Shown: positions 49,546 through 62,269, counted from the first letter of the stretch. The stretch: 64,000 nucleotides of DNA from Gnetum montanum (GCA_015680685.1 MNCI01002192.1:464452-528451); one strand, 5' to 3'. Notes: a model not told the origin generated them from the letters alone. A program made the numbers and translations.

Positions 49546-50591
49546 TGGTTCTCCACTAACTTTATGCATTTGATTTAAGTAATAAGACTATTAAAAATCA
49601 TTTTGCCTACTTTTCTTTCATCAAATATTACTTTCTAGAATATTGATGAGTGTTAAAGTGTTACATCAATGAGCCCCCATTAATGCAGTCTCATTCACAA
49701 GCCTTCATCGACAAGGCCCCATTTACATGATGATTCCCCGTCGACAGTGCCACATCAACATAGCGTTTGCTACGTCTACAGGGCCTGATCAATGCAATCC
49801 TATTGAAAAAACTATAAATTACAGGCTCATAGTTGTGTTTATGAGGATTCAAGTCATAGTAGTGGTAGAGCTCTTACAATTTGTCCATTTGAAAGTTAGA
49901 ATATTTCTTTGACTGCCTACAATAGGAGTCAGATAGTGTATGGGTCTTTATTCAAGCACTATTGTACCTAAACCACACTAGCGTGTATGGAAATAAAGAC
50001 AAGCCTTTTGATCAAACCTTGCAACACTTAATGATTTATTTATACATTCACTATTTTCATTAAATATGTAATTAATTAGGCTAAATTAGAATTTAAACAA
50101 TCAATTAATTATTTAAGCTAAATAGATTAAACACATGAGTACGACCACTTCAAGTGTAAACACGTATTTACTTGGTAATCCCAGCAGCATTATCGCTTGG
50201 TGCACTCAATAGTGTAGTGCTTGGTAACCCAAAAGTGGATATGTGGTTTAAGGATGTGTATGGAAAGTGGGATTGGATGCTTATGTTAGGACTATTTAGA
50301 GGCTAGTTAAGTAGTTAAATTAGATTAGTTATTATATCACTTTATCTCTTTACTTTAAGTACCAAAACCATAAAACATAAAATGACAAAAACCATGTGCC
50401 TCAATTACACTTAAACCATACCTTAAGCTTCAAAATTGTAGTTGGAAAGACAACAAACGTCCTCAACATAGAGTTTACTTCTTAGAGAACCAGTGCACCG
50501 AAAACTATAGAGTCCATGGAATTTGACTAGATTGCACATGAATTGTTTGTAATTTGTATGGTTGGGTGTAGGGGTACCTCACCGCTCATCA
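49546..50591 (+). repeat. 3' LTR of element D
   Basis: This 1046-bp partner of 41415-42441 has TG...CA ends, a U3 array (about 49660-49790), and a TATA-like CTATAAATT at 49812-49820. Numerous substitutions separate the two LTRs, so the insertion is old. Confidence 0.8.
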
Positions 50592-53464
50592 AATATTTAG
50601 TGTTCTACATTTTTATTTGGCATTAGTTTATTTCAAATATTTATTTTTTTCTTTATATATCACATGATTACCTAAGTCTCCATTCGATTTGGGATTTGTT
50701 CTAGATCATTTATGGTGATAAATCAAAGCACTTGCACTAGTTTATATGAACATTCTTGTTAGAGAACATTTCAACTAAAATAGTAGCATACCATCTCCAT
50801 CATCTTATGCTCACTATTGATATTAACATTAGATATTCATCACGATTTTATCTTAACAATTTATCCTTAGAATTTTTTGTTCTAATATAACATTTGTTTG
50901 ATGTTATGCTAATTAGTTTGATGATTTACAATATATATGATTATGATGTCAAATTATGAATTATCTTATGATTATAACTTCTTATTTATTGGTTGTTCTA
51001 ATCATAGGTTTTAGTTTTATATGTTTTACTAAGAACCACATGTTTACCCAATAGAAGTTCTTCTTGTTGCCATGGGATCCAAATTTTTAATTTCATACCT
51101 TTTGAGGGCTAACCTCCTACAATTCTATAGAGTATGCAATAAAATCTTAGGAGTGGGTGCTAGTTATCATCCAAGTATTGTTGCTTTTTTGGAGTTGTTA
51201 TTGCTTAGATTTTTTCTTCCATGTTGATGTTGCCTTCTAGAGCCTTCTTCATGATTTGGAGGCTAGTCATCTTATCCTTGTTTTCCTCCCTTAAAGAGTA
51301 AATTCCATTATAATTTATCATCTTGAATTTAGATTTATTTCTAAATTTTTGATATCATCTTATTTATATTCCTCTGGTAATACATTTTCTCCTTCTATCA
51401 TTTAAATTTAAAATTTGATTATGTTAACATTTCTTTACTATTTGTCATCATTTTTTTTCTTGCTTATTTTTCATTATTGATATGAATGAATGATTATTTG
51501 GTTTAAGTGTAAGTAACATATGACCTTTCAAAGTTATATTAGGTGCAATGTTAATCCCACTTAGCAAACTAGGATATTTCAAAAATTTTAGATCTTACTC
51601 ATTCTTCTTAACTAACAAAGGACTTCCCACAAGCTTTTCAAATATGTGATTTTTGTCTAAATCACCTCCAAGCATCTCAATTTTCTTCTTGACTATACAT
51701 ACTTATCAAATCAAGATATACTTTTCTATTTTGAAGTTCTGATTTCTTCAAAATAAGCATTTTGTAACAATATCTTCAATTTTTTGTCATGTTCAAAACT
51801 ATGGAAATTGGTAAGTTAAGTTCAAAAAATCATATCTAACTATTGCAAAAGAGTTCAAATAATAGATGCATCATGATAAGCATAATGCATATCATATTTG
51901 TAATGTCCAAATTAAAATTTTATGTACTAAATATAATAAAATTAATATCAAATATAATTTTAACATATAGTGCAATAACATTTTTATTATCTTCATGTTT
52001 TTTTAATGCCATCAATATGTGCTAACTTGTTAAGGTAGGTAAATAATTTGTAAATGATTTACTATAATTGGTTATGTACTTCATGTGATTATCCCTAAAT
52101 ATATATTTTTATCATGCCCCTAGATAGCATGATCTCAACTATCAAATTTATGATTTGTAAACCAAAATGCACATGCTCTAACCAAGTAAACTAGACCTTA
52201 ATATTTTTATAATTTTTGAAATTATGACTCACTCTCATTGTGAATTTATTTCTCCATCTTTTCTATTTGCAATGTTAATTGTCTCTTTCTTAGAGATGTT
52301 ATTACTTCTAAATTTAGTTTTTTACTATACTAGCAAATAATTTAAAGTTTATTTCTTTGTTTCTTTTTTAAGTGTTTCTCAAAGATTCGAATCATAGTAT
52401 ACAAGCCAAAAATTATGTGTTAATTAATGTATGTCTAACTTCAGTAATTTCTTTATAATTTTTTAAAATAGTTTTCTTTGAAATTTGATCACCTCTGGAT
52501 CCATAAAATTTCCTTAAACCAAGGGTCTCAACTAAGTTTTATTATTTAACAAAAGTTATATTTTGTCATTATTGTCAAGATATTCCAACATGTGTTTCTT
52601 ATGATGAAAAAAATTTGGCATTGACTTCTTTTGTAAATATATTTTGACTTGTAGTTAAGGTGCTTCTTTATTTATAAATCTTCAATTATAATCAATGTTC
52701 AAAAGAGAAATTTAATAAAAAATAAGTTAACATATCATATTATAAAGTAAATAAATAAATTTTAAAATTAATATTATTGAAGTAAGATTGATATTAGGTA
52801 TATATCCTATCATGGAAAATTATAATCCATTCATTCTCTACTTTAATAGGATGGTCAATGTTGCAAGGATAAACCCAACATCATGAGAATGACAATTGAA
52901 TGTTATTGACATAAATACCAACAATTAAGATAGATCTTGGATAAAATCTTCATGATTATGTTGCAAATTTTGTAAGATTAATGAATTAAAACTAAAGCTT
53001 TGTTATGGCCAAAGACTCACAAGCTCTACTCAATAGATATGAAATTTTCTTCAAAAATAAAGATAAACTCTATGAATTGATCAAGTACCAATGAAGGTAA
53101 TAAAAACAAATTATATAAATTTTTTATTGTAACATTAGAATATTATCTTAAATGAGTAGTCACATCATAGAAAAGAAATACATGCAACTCTTCCTCAAGG
53201 ACTATTAACCCAACCTATTGATATGCTCTATGAGCTTTTGCATCTAGTTTAATAGATCTAAGTGACATAAATAAAATGTATGCTTACCTTCTGCATGAGA
53301 CCATAGCTATATTAAAACCTTTGGCTTGGCTAGCTGGGAACTATGCCTAGGATTTGATTACATTGTATTCCTTGAAAATACCTCTTGCAATCTCATGAAT
53401 CCTTGAGAACTACTTTAGAGAATTTTTCTTCTCTTGAGATATTTAAGCTATTAATGTAGGGATC
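50592..53464. other. AT-rich intergenic stretch, nothing recognised
   Basis: Very AT-rich sequence. No reading frame with a recognisable motif, no repeat unit and no RNA gene was seen. Confidence 0.5.
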
Positions 53465-53560
53465 ATTATTTGGAGTGATGGTAAGGTACTTGTTTCTCAA
53501 GTTGAAGACCTAGGTTTGAGCTAATGCATAACAACTAAAAGAGGTTAGGCTTTTGCTAAT
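53465..53560 (+). repeat. SINE-like tRNA-derived head
   Basis: A box A-like TGATGGTAAGG (about 53476-53486) and a box B-like GACCTAGGTTTGAGC (53508-53522) lie at the spacing of an RNA polymerase III promoter, as in plant tRNA-derived SINEs. The 3' body was not followed; a LINE fragment adjoins. Confidence 0.45.
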
Positions 53561-53960
53561 ATACCAATCCTCTTAGGACCCTACTTAGCAAGATGAGCAC
53601 TATGGTTCTGAGTGATCATCATGTAATGAATTGGCAAAAGAATTCTACTTCTATAAATTAATACAAATAATAAGATTGAGTGATGTATTTGCTTCTCCAC
53701 CTTTAACTCATCAAGTAGAAATGTTTTCTTGTAATCTTTTAATATCTTTTTAAACTTTAGCACTAAGTTTAGGTCCCCAAATAGCACATCCATTTAATAT
53801 AGTAGGATAGCTGACAGTATACAAAATTTATTTTCTAACCTTTCAAGCCTAGAGTCTTAAATCCTTCCACTTATTTTGAAAGCATACAAAGCCTTGAAAT
53901 CTCATGCTATTCTTTCTTTGGCTCACTTTCCCCACTTGTGATTTTGCATATAAATATCAA
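53560..53960 (-). pseudogene. LINE fragment (copy 3), C-terminal region
   Basis: The minus-strand sequence aligns with 37345-37700 of LINE copy 1: the segment around TTTCAAGGCTTT, then TATCCTACTATATTA, then AATTCATTACAT are shared in order. It codes for the post-RT region in copy 1. Both ends appear truncated. Confidence 0.65.
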
Positions 53961-56450
53961 TTGAGAATTCCTAGTGACAATAATAAATTTAAAGGAAAAT
54001 GAGAAGCATTTTCTTTTTTTATTATTATTATTTTTAAAATTTAAAGTAAAATTTTTATTATTTTTTTATGATGGTGACACCATTCTAGAAGTGCACAAAC
54101 CCATTCAATTTGTTAATTTGTAGTAACACTTAATTTAATAAACTAGACTTACAATCTTAAAGAAGCTCAAAAAACTACGATGAAAAGGAAAGACAAAAAA
54201 TATAATCCTACATTGCAAACATATAATTATAAAACATTGCAAACTCATAAGTTAAATTATGTATCATATATTTGGTTTCTGAAACACCCAAATACATAAG
54301 ATATCATCTAATAGAAAGATCTTTTTGAAGAGGATACAACATAAAATGCTTAATTTTAGAACTGCAAGGGAGCTTGCAGAGTCTCCTAAATCTGGCATAT
54401 CATTGCCTTTTAGAATCATCAAGTAACCAAAATTTATTACATTTAACAACACTAGAAACTCTTAAGTTTAGAAAAGAGTTTAGAATGGAGGAGCCATCTA
54501 TCTACTTAAGACCAATATAAAATAGATTCAAATGTAGTTGAAAAAGTAATAAAACCTTCAAGTTTTTGAATGATACTCAAGAAGGTATAATTTGGAGGAT
54601 TATAAACATCATAGGTACCTTGAAATTCAGACCAAGTTATCTACTGATTCTATGAGCATAGTGAGGATACAAAAATAACACTTCATTGGAACAAACAAGA
54701 AGCTAATTGAAGTCTTACAATAGCAAGAGGCAACTAATGAATAGGCAACCACTAGGGAGAGATATCATCTATAGCATTAAAAGGAATTGTGAACATGCTA
54801 AAATGTTAGAAGTTACTAATATGCTACCAAGCTTTTCAAATGTGTTTAGTGAGAGTTAAATAAACACGACATAAAAGCCAAAAGACAATTATGAATATAG
54901 GTGCCTTACCAAATGGATATTTTTTTTTAGGAAAAGCTTGCTTAAGTCTCTTGAAAAAAATAATACTTCGAACACTACTATGATTTAAAAAGAGTTAGCA
55001 AGTGCTGAAGCTAGACCTTGATCATAAGTATTTAGATGGTCTAATCCTCCTTCCTTTATTGGTTGAGTACAAAAATATCAAGCAACCTTGCAAAAGCCTT
55101 TCTTTCTATCCCTACTACCTTGCAAAAAAAAATTCCTAGTGAGTTTTTTAGGCTTAACATAAGAAGAAGATATTGTAGGAGCCAATAAAATGAATAACAA
55201 ACTCTAGTGGAAAATAACTTAGAGTTCCAAACTAAAAATTTACTTGCTATAGTAAACGTTTTTTCTTTTCCCTTTCTCGTCTCATTTTCCACTTACCCAA
55301 AAAGAAAAAAGAACGTTAACACTTTGAAATGTCCTTGTGTGAAGGAGGAAGGGGGATGGGCCTATCAAACCCAAAAATAATAATAATAGCATATAAAATT
55401 CAAAGTATACTTAATCATCAAAGAGAGAGTCTAAAGGAAGTGGTCAACAGTCTTGGAGATATCTGTTCAAGTTTTCATCCTTACAATCAATCTTGAAAAA
55501 CCTTCTCTCTTNTTTCAAGTTTTCATCCTTACAATCAATCTTGAAAAACCTTCTCTCTTGGGTAGGAAAAGATTTAGGCTTTGCTCTTATTTAGAAGTGT
55601 CCTCATGGGTTTTCACTTCTTACTACATGGTTTTTTTGTAAAGAGAAGGAGAAAACTCTTGAATACATCAATAAGAAATAATGAACAAATAGTAATAAAA
55701 GCTTAAAGCTTTCCATCATTGAGCCTCCTAAACAAAAATAAATTAATGCTGTAAAAAATAAATTAATTGTTGAACTTTCACTAGAAGCTCTTTGGCTTGA
55801 AGCTGTAGTTGAAAAGCAACATCTTTGAGAATATGGTATTTAACTCTTGAAGAAGGTTCATAATTATGCTAACTACACAATGAAGCTTCCAAATAAAGGA
55901 GAGAACAAGCGATTGAAAATATTTTCAAATGCAAAGAAAAAAGCAGACAAAATAGGTTAATCACTAAGAATGGCTTCATTGATGCCTAGTTGAAAATTAT
56001 TACAAATTTTGGCTGTTCATTTCCAAGTATGTTGAGCAACAAAACACTAAAAAAAAGCGGTTGAAGATATTTCCGAATGCAAAGAAAGGAAGTAGAAAAA
56101 GCAAGCTAATCACCAATAATGACTTCCTTGATGCTTAGTTGAAAATTATTACAAATTTTAGATGTCCATTTCCAAGCATGCTAAGTAACAAAATACTTTT
56201 TAAAAAAATGAGAAAATGAGGATATTGAGAAAAAATATTTGTAATATGTTTAAGATGAGTGCCAATAATAAAACATTATAAAAAATACCATGAAGCTTTC
56301 TAAATATCTTTTATTTTTTCCATGGAAAAGTACAATAATAATTACATTTTTCAAGACTTATTATAAATAAAACCATTCTCGATAATATTTCTACATTAAG
56401 TAATCCTCTTTGTTCTTAAAAAGAGGAGACTTTTGCAATTGTAAAGTATG
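53961..56450. other. Intergenic stretch with a 148-bp tandem duplication and an N
   Basis: No gene was recognised. The segment 55907-56054 is followed by a diverged copy at 56055-56203. An N at 55512 is flanked by 46-bp identical sequences (55466-55511 and 55514-55559). The rest is AT-rich and featureless. Confidence 0.55.
55907..56203. repeat. 148-bp tandem duplication (two copies)
   Basis: Copy 1 (55907-56054) and copy 2 (56055-56203) share AGCGGTTGAA-like starts, TTGAAAATTATTACAAATTT and CCATTTCCAAG in the same order, with about 15-20 per cent differences by eye. Confidence 0.75.
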
Positions 56451-57118
56451 GTTCGTTGAAGCACGCACGTAAATGGGCAACTTACCATGGCTGGGCGTTG
56501 TCGTATCCTCACCGTCTCCAACGGCGCAGCTTCCAAGCATTGACCACGCAACAATACAAAACAGGGACACCATCCTTAACCAGAAAAAAAAAAACTTCTC
56601 AATTGTCGTGTCACGTGATCATTGCACTGTTTGCGCACCAAATTCAAATTACCGCCAAAGCCTTTCATTGGGATTCTATCCACGCTTAAAAAACACAAGT
56701 GCCATTTGTTTCCATGGGCAGGCGAATTGCGTTTATACATAAATTAATGGCAGCCCCAGGAATCTCAAGGAGCCATTGCAGAGGTCTGTTTTCATTGATT
56801 GGCTAAGCATTGCAAATATACAGATTGAACCTGCTGAACTGAATATATATATATGCTATGTTCCCATTTCTCGTGATTACAAAACGCAGGAGCACTCTCA
56901 AGAAACTAAGAGATACTTGTCGAAAACGACAAAACATCTCGCTCATGTTAGCGGATTTCTTCTGCGAAACAGAAGAAGAAAAACAGGAAAGAATGAACAA
57001 ATGAACAGAGGCTGATACATGTGGGGTTGCGGTTCTGGGTCTTATAAAATTTAGGTGTGCACCAATCATCAGCAGACCCAAGAAAGAAAATTAATTATGA
57101 GGTTATCAGTTTCAATTT
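56451..57118. other. 3' flank of the phosphatase gene
   Basis: Less AT-rich and more complex than the repeats to its left. The minus-strand 3' UTR starts at 57118. I see no perfect AATAAA close to the stop codon and no convincing second gene; short ORFs on both strands lack motifs. Confidence 0.4.
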
Positions 57119-59980
57119 TCAAGAGGATGCTGCATTATGATTGAAGGCTGTTTTAGAGAGATGGAGATTGAGAGTGAGCAGGGCTTTGACGGGCCTGTGA
57201 TCAGAGGACTTGACAGATTGGATGGAGTCATAGTCCTGCACATTGGCCTTCACAATTCTAGCTGCTCTGCTGTTCACTTTGTACAGGATTCTGTCGGTCC
57301 ACGATGGAACCCTCTCTTTGGCACTTGTGTCGTAGTCATCCGTTCCAATGTCATATTTGTAGGTGGGTTTGAACGCCAGAGGTCCCTCGCAGAATCCATG
57401 GAAGATGTGCCCTCTCTCTGCTTCTCTGGATAGCTGGTCTTTGGCCCTCAAAAGCTGCAAAAATAAAAATGCCCAAATCTGAATTTAGAGGCCTCTCTAG
57501 GGTTTATGATTAATTATTTTTATATTTGAAGTGCTTTTTTCTTTTGCTTGGAGGAAAATGATTGCCGGATGGATTTTTATTATTGAGTGGTAGGTATTGT
57601 GGCTATATGATGGCCAAAGATGGGTTTCTGTTGTGCTGAAAGATTTGATGGTGCATTACTGTGGTTTTTGTTGGGTGAGTGCTTGGTTCCTTGTTTTTAA
57701 AAAACTGATTGATGAGGTTTTCCTTACGGGTTGAATTACCTAGTTTGATTTTATGCTGTGAGAAGCAGAATTTTCAGATGATTGTTTTTTTTTTCTGTAA
57801 TTTTTGGGTAACTGGGTACTGTGTCAGCCTTTTTACCGAAAAAATTAATGAATTGATGGATTCTTTGTATTTGTTTACTTGGTTACCTTGTGAAGGTCTT
57901 GATTGATCATGTGGCTTACAGATTTCCTGCTGCCCTCAATTCTGTAGTTGAGATCTCCCAGCCATACCACCACATCTGCTTTGGGGAAGCAGAAACTCTC
58001 CAACTGCTTGTAGTGCTCTTCCACATCCGTCAGCAGCTTGCATTTGGACAGGTCCTGCATTAGCCTGTTTGGGCTCTGCAGATATGAGGATTTTGAGGAC
58101 TTGCTGAACAGGCTCTGGCTGATCCGTTGGTATTGCACATTTCTCTCCAGGACATTGTTTTCATGAGCTGCATTCCACATAATATAACCCACTTAATAAT
58201 TCCATTGCAACAATAGATACAGAAGGGAAAAAAATTCTAACGGAATCTAATTATATTCCCAGCAAAAGACACTCCAAATTAATTGAATTCTGCAGTTCCC
58301 ACGTCCCACAAACTAACACAATCTCCAATACCAGATTGCTAATTTCTCTTGTACAGTCTGTGTTGGCTTACTGTGTAGTGTTGAACTGTTGCATATCCTT
58401 GTGAATTCCATTTTGCTCATGAAAGTTTGGGGTTCTTACGGATGCCAGTTTTTCATTGGTTTCCTTTAAAAATATCATCATTTGAAAAAAATTCCTCGTA
58501 ACAATCCATTGCAGCAGTACTTGATAAAGCAGAGAAAGTATAACTATTTCAATTAGGTAGTAGTCACTTCTTGCTATGTTAAATTGCAGTTGGTAAAGGA
58601 CTAAAACTTCGTTAAAAAAATTAGGTAAAATTTGTCTAAAACTCGTATCATCGTATCATCCGAGTATGCAAAAATCTCACCAACATAATATAAAATACAT
58701 TCAGTTGGAGTGAAAACCAATATGCTTTGAACAGTAAAACATGGAGCAAGTTCAGTCAATTACTAACCGGAGAGATGACAAGCAATAAAAAGCAGTGAAA
58801 AGCCTCTGTACTTGAAAGTTATGGCGACAGCACCCTTCTGTCTCCTTCTGACAGCACCCACCAGGCTTCCCACGCCCACCTTATCAATCTTCACATCTAC
58901 GGAATACGAAAAACAGGGAACTCTGTTGTTATGACACCGCATATTCTCAAGTCTGAACTACAACATTCAACCTATTGTTTAGCTTCATTCATCTGCAGGT
59001 ACTGGACCTCTACCTTTAATATGTGGTTCGCAACTGTTCCTTGCAAAGATGAACAATTGCAGAGAAACCATGACAGAGGATGCGATCAAGCTGGGGATTT
59101 AACAAAAAACTATACCAAAGTCATAAATCTAATCCAAAGATGTAATAACATGCATTTCTTTATTTTAACAGAAACGTGTAATCAATTTATCTCTTATGGA
59201 TCAGTGAAAATCAACCAACAAACCTGTAATTACTTCCCAATGCCTCTAAGATCACCGAAGCAGGATCACAGGCCGGCACTTCCTGCAACCCAACAACATA
59301 AAAGTCGAAGCTCTCTCCCTTGGCCCCCAAAAGCTTCGGCAGCTCATTGCAGGCCATCTGCGAAATAGGAAAAAAAAATTCAATAAAATCCCAAAGTGAA
59401 CAAACAAGTATAAACTAGAATCGAAAATTTTTGATGACCAAATTAAGCATGACATCAAAAGGTCTGAAACAACCCAGGATTACACGATGTTGCGGTTACA
59501 TACCTTTCCATTCATGTTCCATGTCACGACATGCATATATAAGTCGGGACATCTTCCGGCCTTACCATTGTCAAAATTCCTGTTAGACCTCAAACGCTCA
59601 ATTCTTTTGATCCCTTGGCTGTACAGCGTCCTCTCCTTTTCGCTCAGGCTTCTTTCAAGAAATTTGATTATCTCTTTTCTTCCGAGGCCATGGAAGTCGA
59701 TAAGATCAGGCCCATTGAGTCCATCAATTTTGGGTCTGGCCTCTTCAACGCTCCTGCACTGTTGTTGTTCTGCTTCTTGATCAGAGTCAACCAGATAAGA
59801 ACCTTGGTAAGACCCGTACTTAACATCTGGCAAATAAATCATTCCCAGGGTAATCCTTTTCATTGTCTGCATGGTTATCCCCCACGCCCCTGTTTTTGTC
59901 CTTCTCCTGCGCCCTAAATTTTTTCTGCGCACTCCCCCTCCGATTCTCCTGCGATCGCTGCTGCTCAATGCATTTCCCAT
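57119..59980 (-). CDS. IP5P11: Inositol polyphosphate 5-phosphatase, 5PTase11-like, six exons
   Basis: It removes the 5-phosphate from phosphoinositides; Arabidopsis 5PTase11, the closest family member I know, prefers membrane lipids. Predicted exons are 59980-59504, 59357-59224, 59090-59014, 58896-58768, 58167-57887 and 57454-57119. All introns are GT-AG and all phases join, giving 477 aa. Motifs: VTWNMNGK (152-159), VGLQEVP with the metal-binding Glu185, CHLSAH (269-274), WLGDLNYR (341-348), FKPTYKY (394-400), RVPSWTDRIL (415-424) and SSDHRPV (449-455). The N-terminus MGNALSS plus an Arg/Lys cluster suggests a lipid anchor. The start is the first in-frame ATG; an in-frame TAA lies 42 nt upstream. 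No breaks were seen. It is the only intact gene in the window. The subfamily is less certain than the family. Confidence 0.92.
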
Positions 59981-60027
59981 ACAACAACGAAGCCGGAATT
60001 TTCTATAAAGTTTTCCTGCTTATCTTC

Positions 60028-60081
60028 TCAACGTTCTTCAGGTCCGGGATAAATTTCCATGATGCGGGATCATGCCGTCAT
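60028..60081 (-). promoter_or_regulatory. Three overlapping uORFs in the 5' leader
   Basis: On the minus strand, ATGs at 60081, 60073 and 60060 open reading frames of 3, 11 and 10 codons, ending at 60070, 60038 and 60028. They overlap one another and all stop before the main ATG at 59980. They may reduce translation of the phosphatase. Confidence 0.6.
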
Positions 60082-60106
60082 CGGATCAAAACTCCGGAGC
60101 TGAACG

Positions 60107-60120
60107 CTGCAGAAAACAAA
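60107..60120 (-). other. Probable splice acceptor of a 5' UTR intron
   Basis: The minus strand reads TTTGTTTTCTGCAG, a good polypyrimidine tract plus AG. A branch-like CTGAA lies just upstream, and the transcript-like leader follows. The donor was not located. Confidence 0.4.
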
Positions 60121-61206
60121 TTTCAGATTATGAACAAACCACCCAACACAGCATACATTGCAATCATTCAAACTGCTAGAGTATAGAAACACAGGACAGC
60201 AATAGTATAGTAGTGGTAGTTCAATAAAATATGCGTCTCTTTGGAATCTCTGGTTTGGCTTGGAAGCAAACCAAGAAATAAAACAAAAGGGAACAACTTA
60301 AATTAAGATTAAGTCATGAAACATGTAACAACAGGTGGTGTACCCTCATCTAAATTCTTATACACGCAGCATCACCAGGCACTTAACAAGCTTGTGTTCC
60401 CACAAAAACATACGCATAAACAGGATAAGCAAGCAACCAACCAACCAGTGTTACTCTTGATGAAGCCTGTTTTTAAAAATTGGTTGCCAAATCAGAAGCC
60501 GATAGCTAATAATGTAACAAGGCGGATGTGGCTGGAGCTGCAATTTCAGTGGTCAAAGCTCAAAACAATGAGAAAGACACCACAAAACGCGAAGAAATTA
60601 GAATGAGCATGAGCATGAAAAGAGAGTTCCAGAGGTAGAATAATCGGAGTAACAGCGGGAGAAGGTGCGTCTGATGAGAAGACTACATCATGAATTCAGT
60701 CATGATCATCGTCACAGTCTTAAATCAATCATCCCATACATGATCCATCATCATTCATTCATTCATTCGTTAATCAGTTCACCACAGTGAGGGTGTGAAG
60801 ATTTTAAAACAGCAGATCTGGTATGTGTCACACGTGGTCACTTCCACATATCAACGTTGTTCCGTTAACCTCTTACCTGCTATGCAGCAGCTCAACGGAT
60901 TCATCCAACTATAATATTACCGTTACGTTGAATCGCAAAGACAGGTTTGATTGTTTTTTCATTTTGACCGCAAATTGCGCAAGAAAGAGAGACGATTTAT
61001 GTGCGGGCCTGACTTTTTGGCCCAGCCACTGTGGTCCGTTAGTAGTGAACAAACAAGCTAAGCTTTACATTGAATTCATGGCTTTCATACCACCACTCAT
61101 AACTGGGTCTGCTGTTTAAACGGCTAAAACAATGGCGGTGGTGTGGTCGGTGACTTTGCTTGACATTTTGGCCTCTTAGATTCTGTTCCTGAAAGAGAGC
61201 TGAGGT
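60121..61206 (-). promoter_or_regulatory. Upstream region of the phosphatase gene with a G-box
   Basis: No gene was seen. A perfect CACGTG (60831-60836) sits inside a near-palindrome TCACACGTGGTCA. A TTTTAAAA TATA-like stretch is at about 60801-60809 on the gene side. A short ATTC microsatellite is near 60750-60768. A 5' UTR exon may lie within 60300-60800. Confidence 0.35.
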
Positions 61207-62269
61207 TTAGCCTAAATTTACACGAGGCTCATTTTTGTTTTCAAGAAAAAAAGCAAGAGTGATAAATTGACAAAAAGGGACTACATAGTGTTTTGTTTCG
61301 TAGATGACACAAAGGCTGATTGTATAGAGGGTTAACTCTTGAACACTGTTTTGTTTTGTAGATGAACAAAAGCTCGATCTTTGTCGTGGCTTCATTTAAA
61401 GTTAAACATAGGCTTTATGACTTAAAAAAATGAGCACTTATTTAAGTTTTATATAGGTATAACATTGAGATTAGTATAAATATGGACCATACCCAGGTTA
61501 GTGCGCTCGTACGAATAACACCACCATTTGCACCTAGTACCACCCTTGCCAACCTGAAGCCATTGTTGCTTTGATTCAAAATATTGATATTTCAGAATAT
61601 CTCTTGGGATCTAACATGCCATGTACAGCTAAAAGTACATGTATGGGTATATTTTTAATTCCAGTGACAAAGAACAACCGTGTCAGGTTATTTGTATATG
61701 TTTAAGTTCAAGTTCAGTTAAAATTTATGGCAGTGTTAATGAATCGTACCTGGTTGATTTCATGATTACGGATCTACTGTGGTTGAGGTTTCTACCTCGT
61801 ACGTTTCCCTACTTTTTTTGTAGAAAAGACCATGCTGATTAGTCTGAAATGATTGACATGATGCGTTCATGTTATGAGATTTTGAAAAACTTCAACGTGG
61901 ATATTAAGAATTTTGTTGGGTGTTTACGGTTTTGAAAAATGTATCCTGGAATCATCTATGAGATCTAGGTTTTAAATTTTTTTAATGTTACCCCTTTACA
62001 GGCATTGCTACGCATGCATCGTAAATTAGTATGGCATAGTCTAGTGAGATCGGAATCTCAAAATTTAGAGTTGTAAAGAATGCCACTTAATTAGATTTAT
62101 TTCGATATTTAATAATTGTGTTGTTACGATATGGAAGGTTGTTACTATGTGTCACAAGATCATTGTACAACTAAGATAGAAATGATACTTTAAATACATC
62201 AACTCAACCTATGTTTATTAACTATATTATTGTTTTTTTATAAACAAGAAGGTTTATAAGGGGATTTTC
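61207..62269. other. Intergenic stretch, nothing recognised
   Basis: Mixed-complexity sequence without recognisable coding motifs, repeats or RNA genes. Confidence 0.45.

Larger units (their letters stand above)
41415..50591 (+). mobile_element. Ty3/gypsy element D, both LTRs present, RT deleted
   Basis: About 9.2 kb: 5' LTR (41415-42441), PBS, gag, protease, linker, a deletion in place of RT, RNase H, integrase, 3' non-coding region and 3' LTR (49546-50591). ATATTT occurs just before the 5' LTR (41409-41414) and one base after the 3' LTR (50593-50598), a likely target duplication. Same family as A, B, E and F, in opposite orientation. It has no accessory ORF. Confidence 0.82.

Noticed and set aside
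56391-57081. Possible second gene next to the phosphatase
   Set aside because: Less AT-rich than its surroundings, but no frame with splice sites or conserved motifs could be assembled.
58931-59368. 145-codon plus-strand ORF
   Set aside because: It runs antisense across exons 2-3 and the introns of the phosphatase gene; it has no motif of its own.
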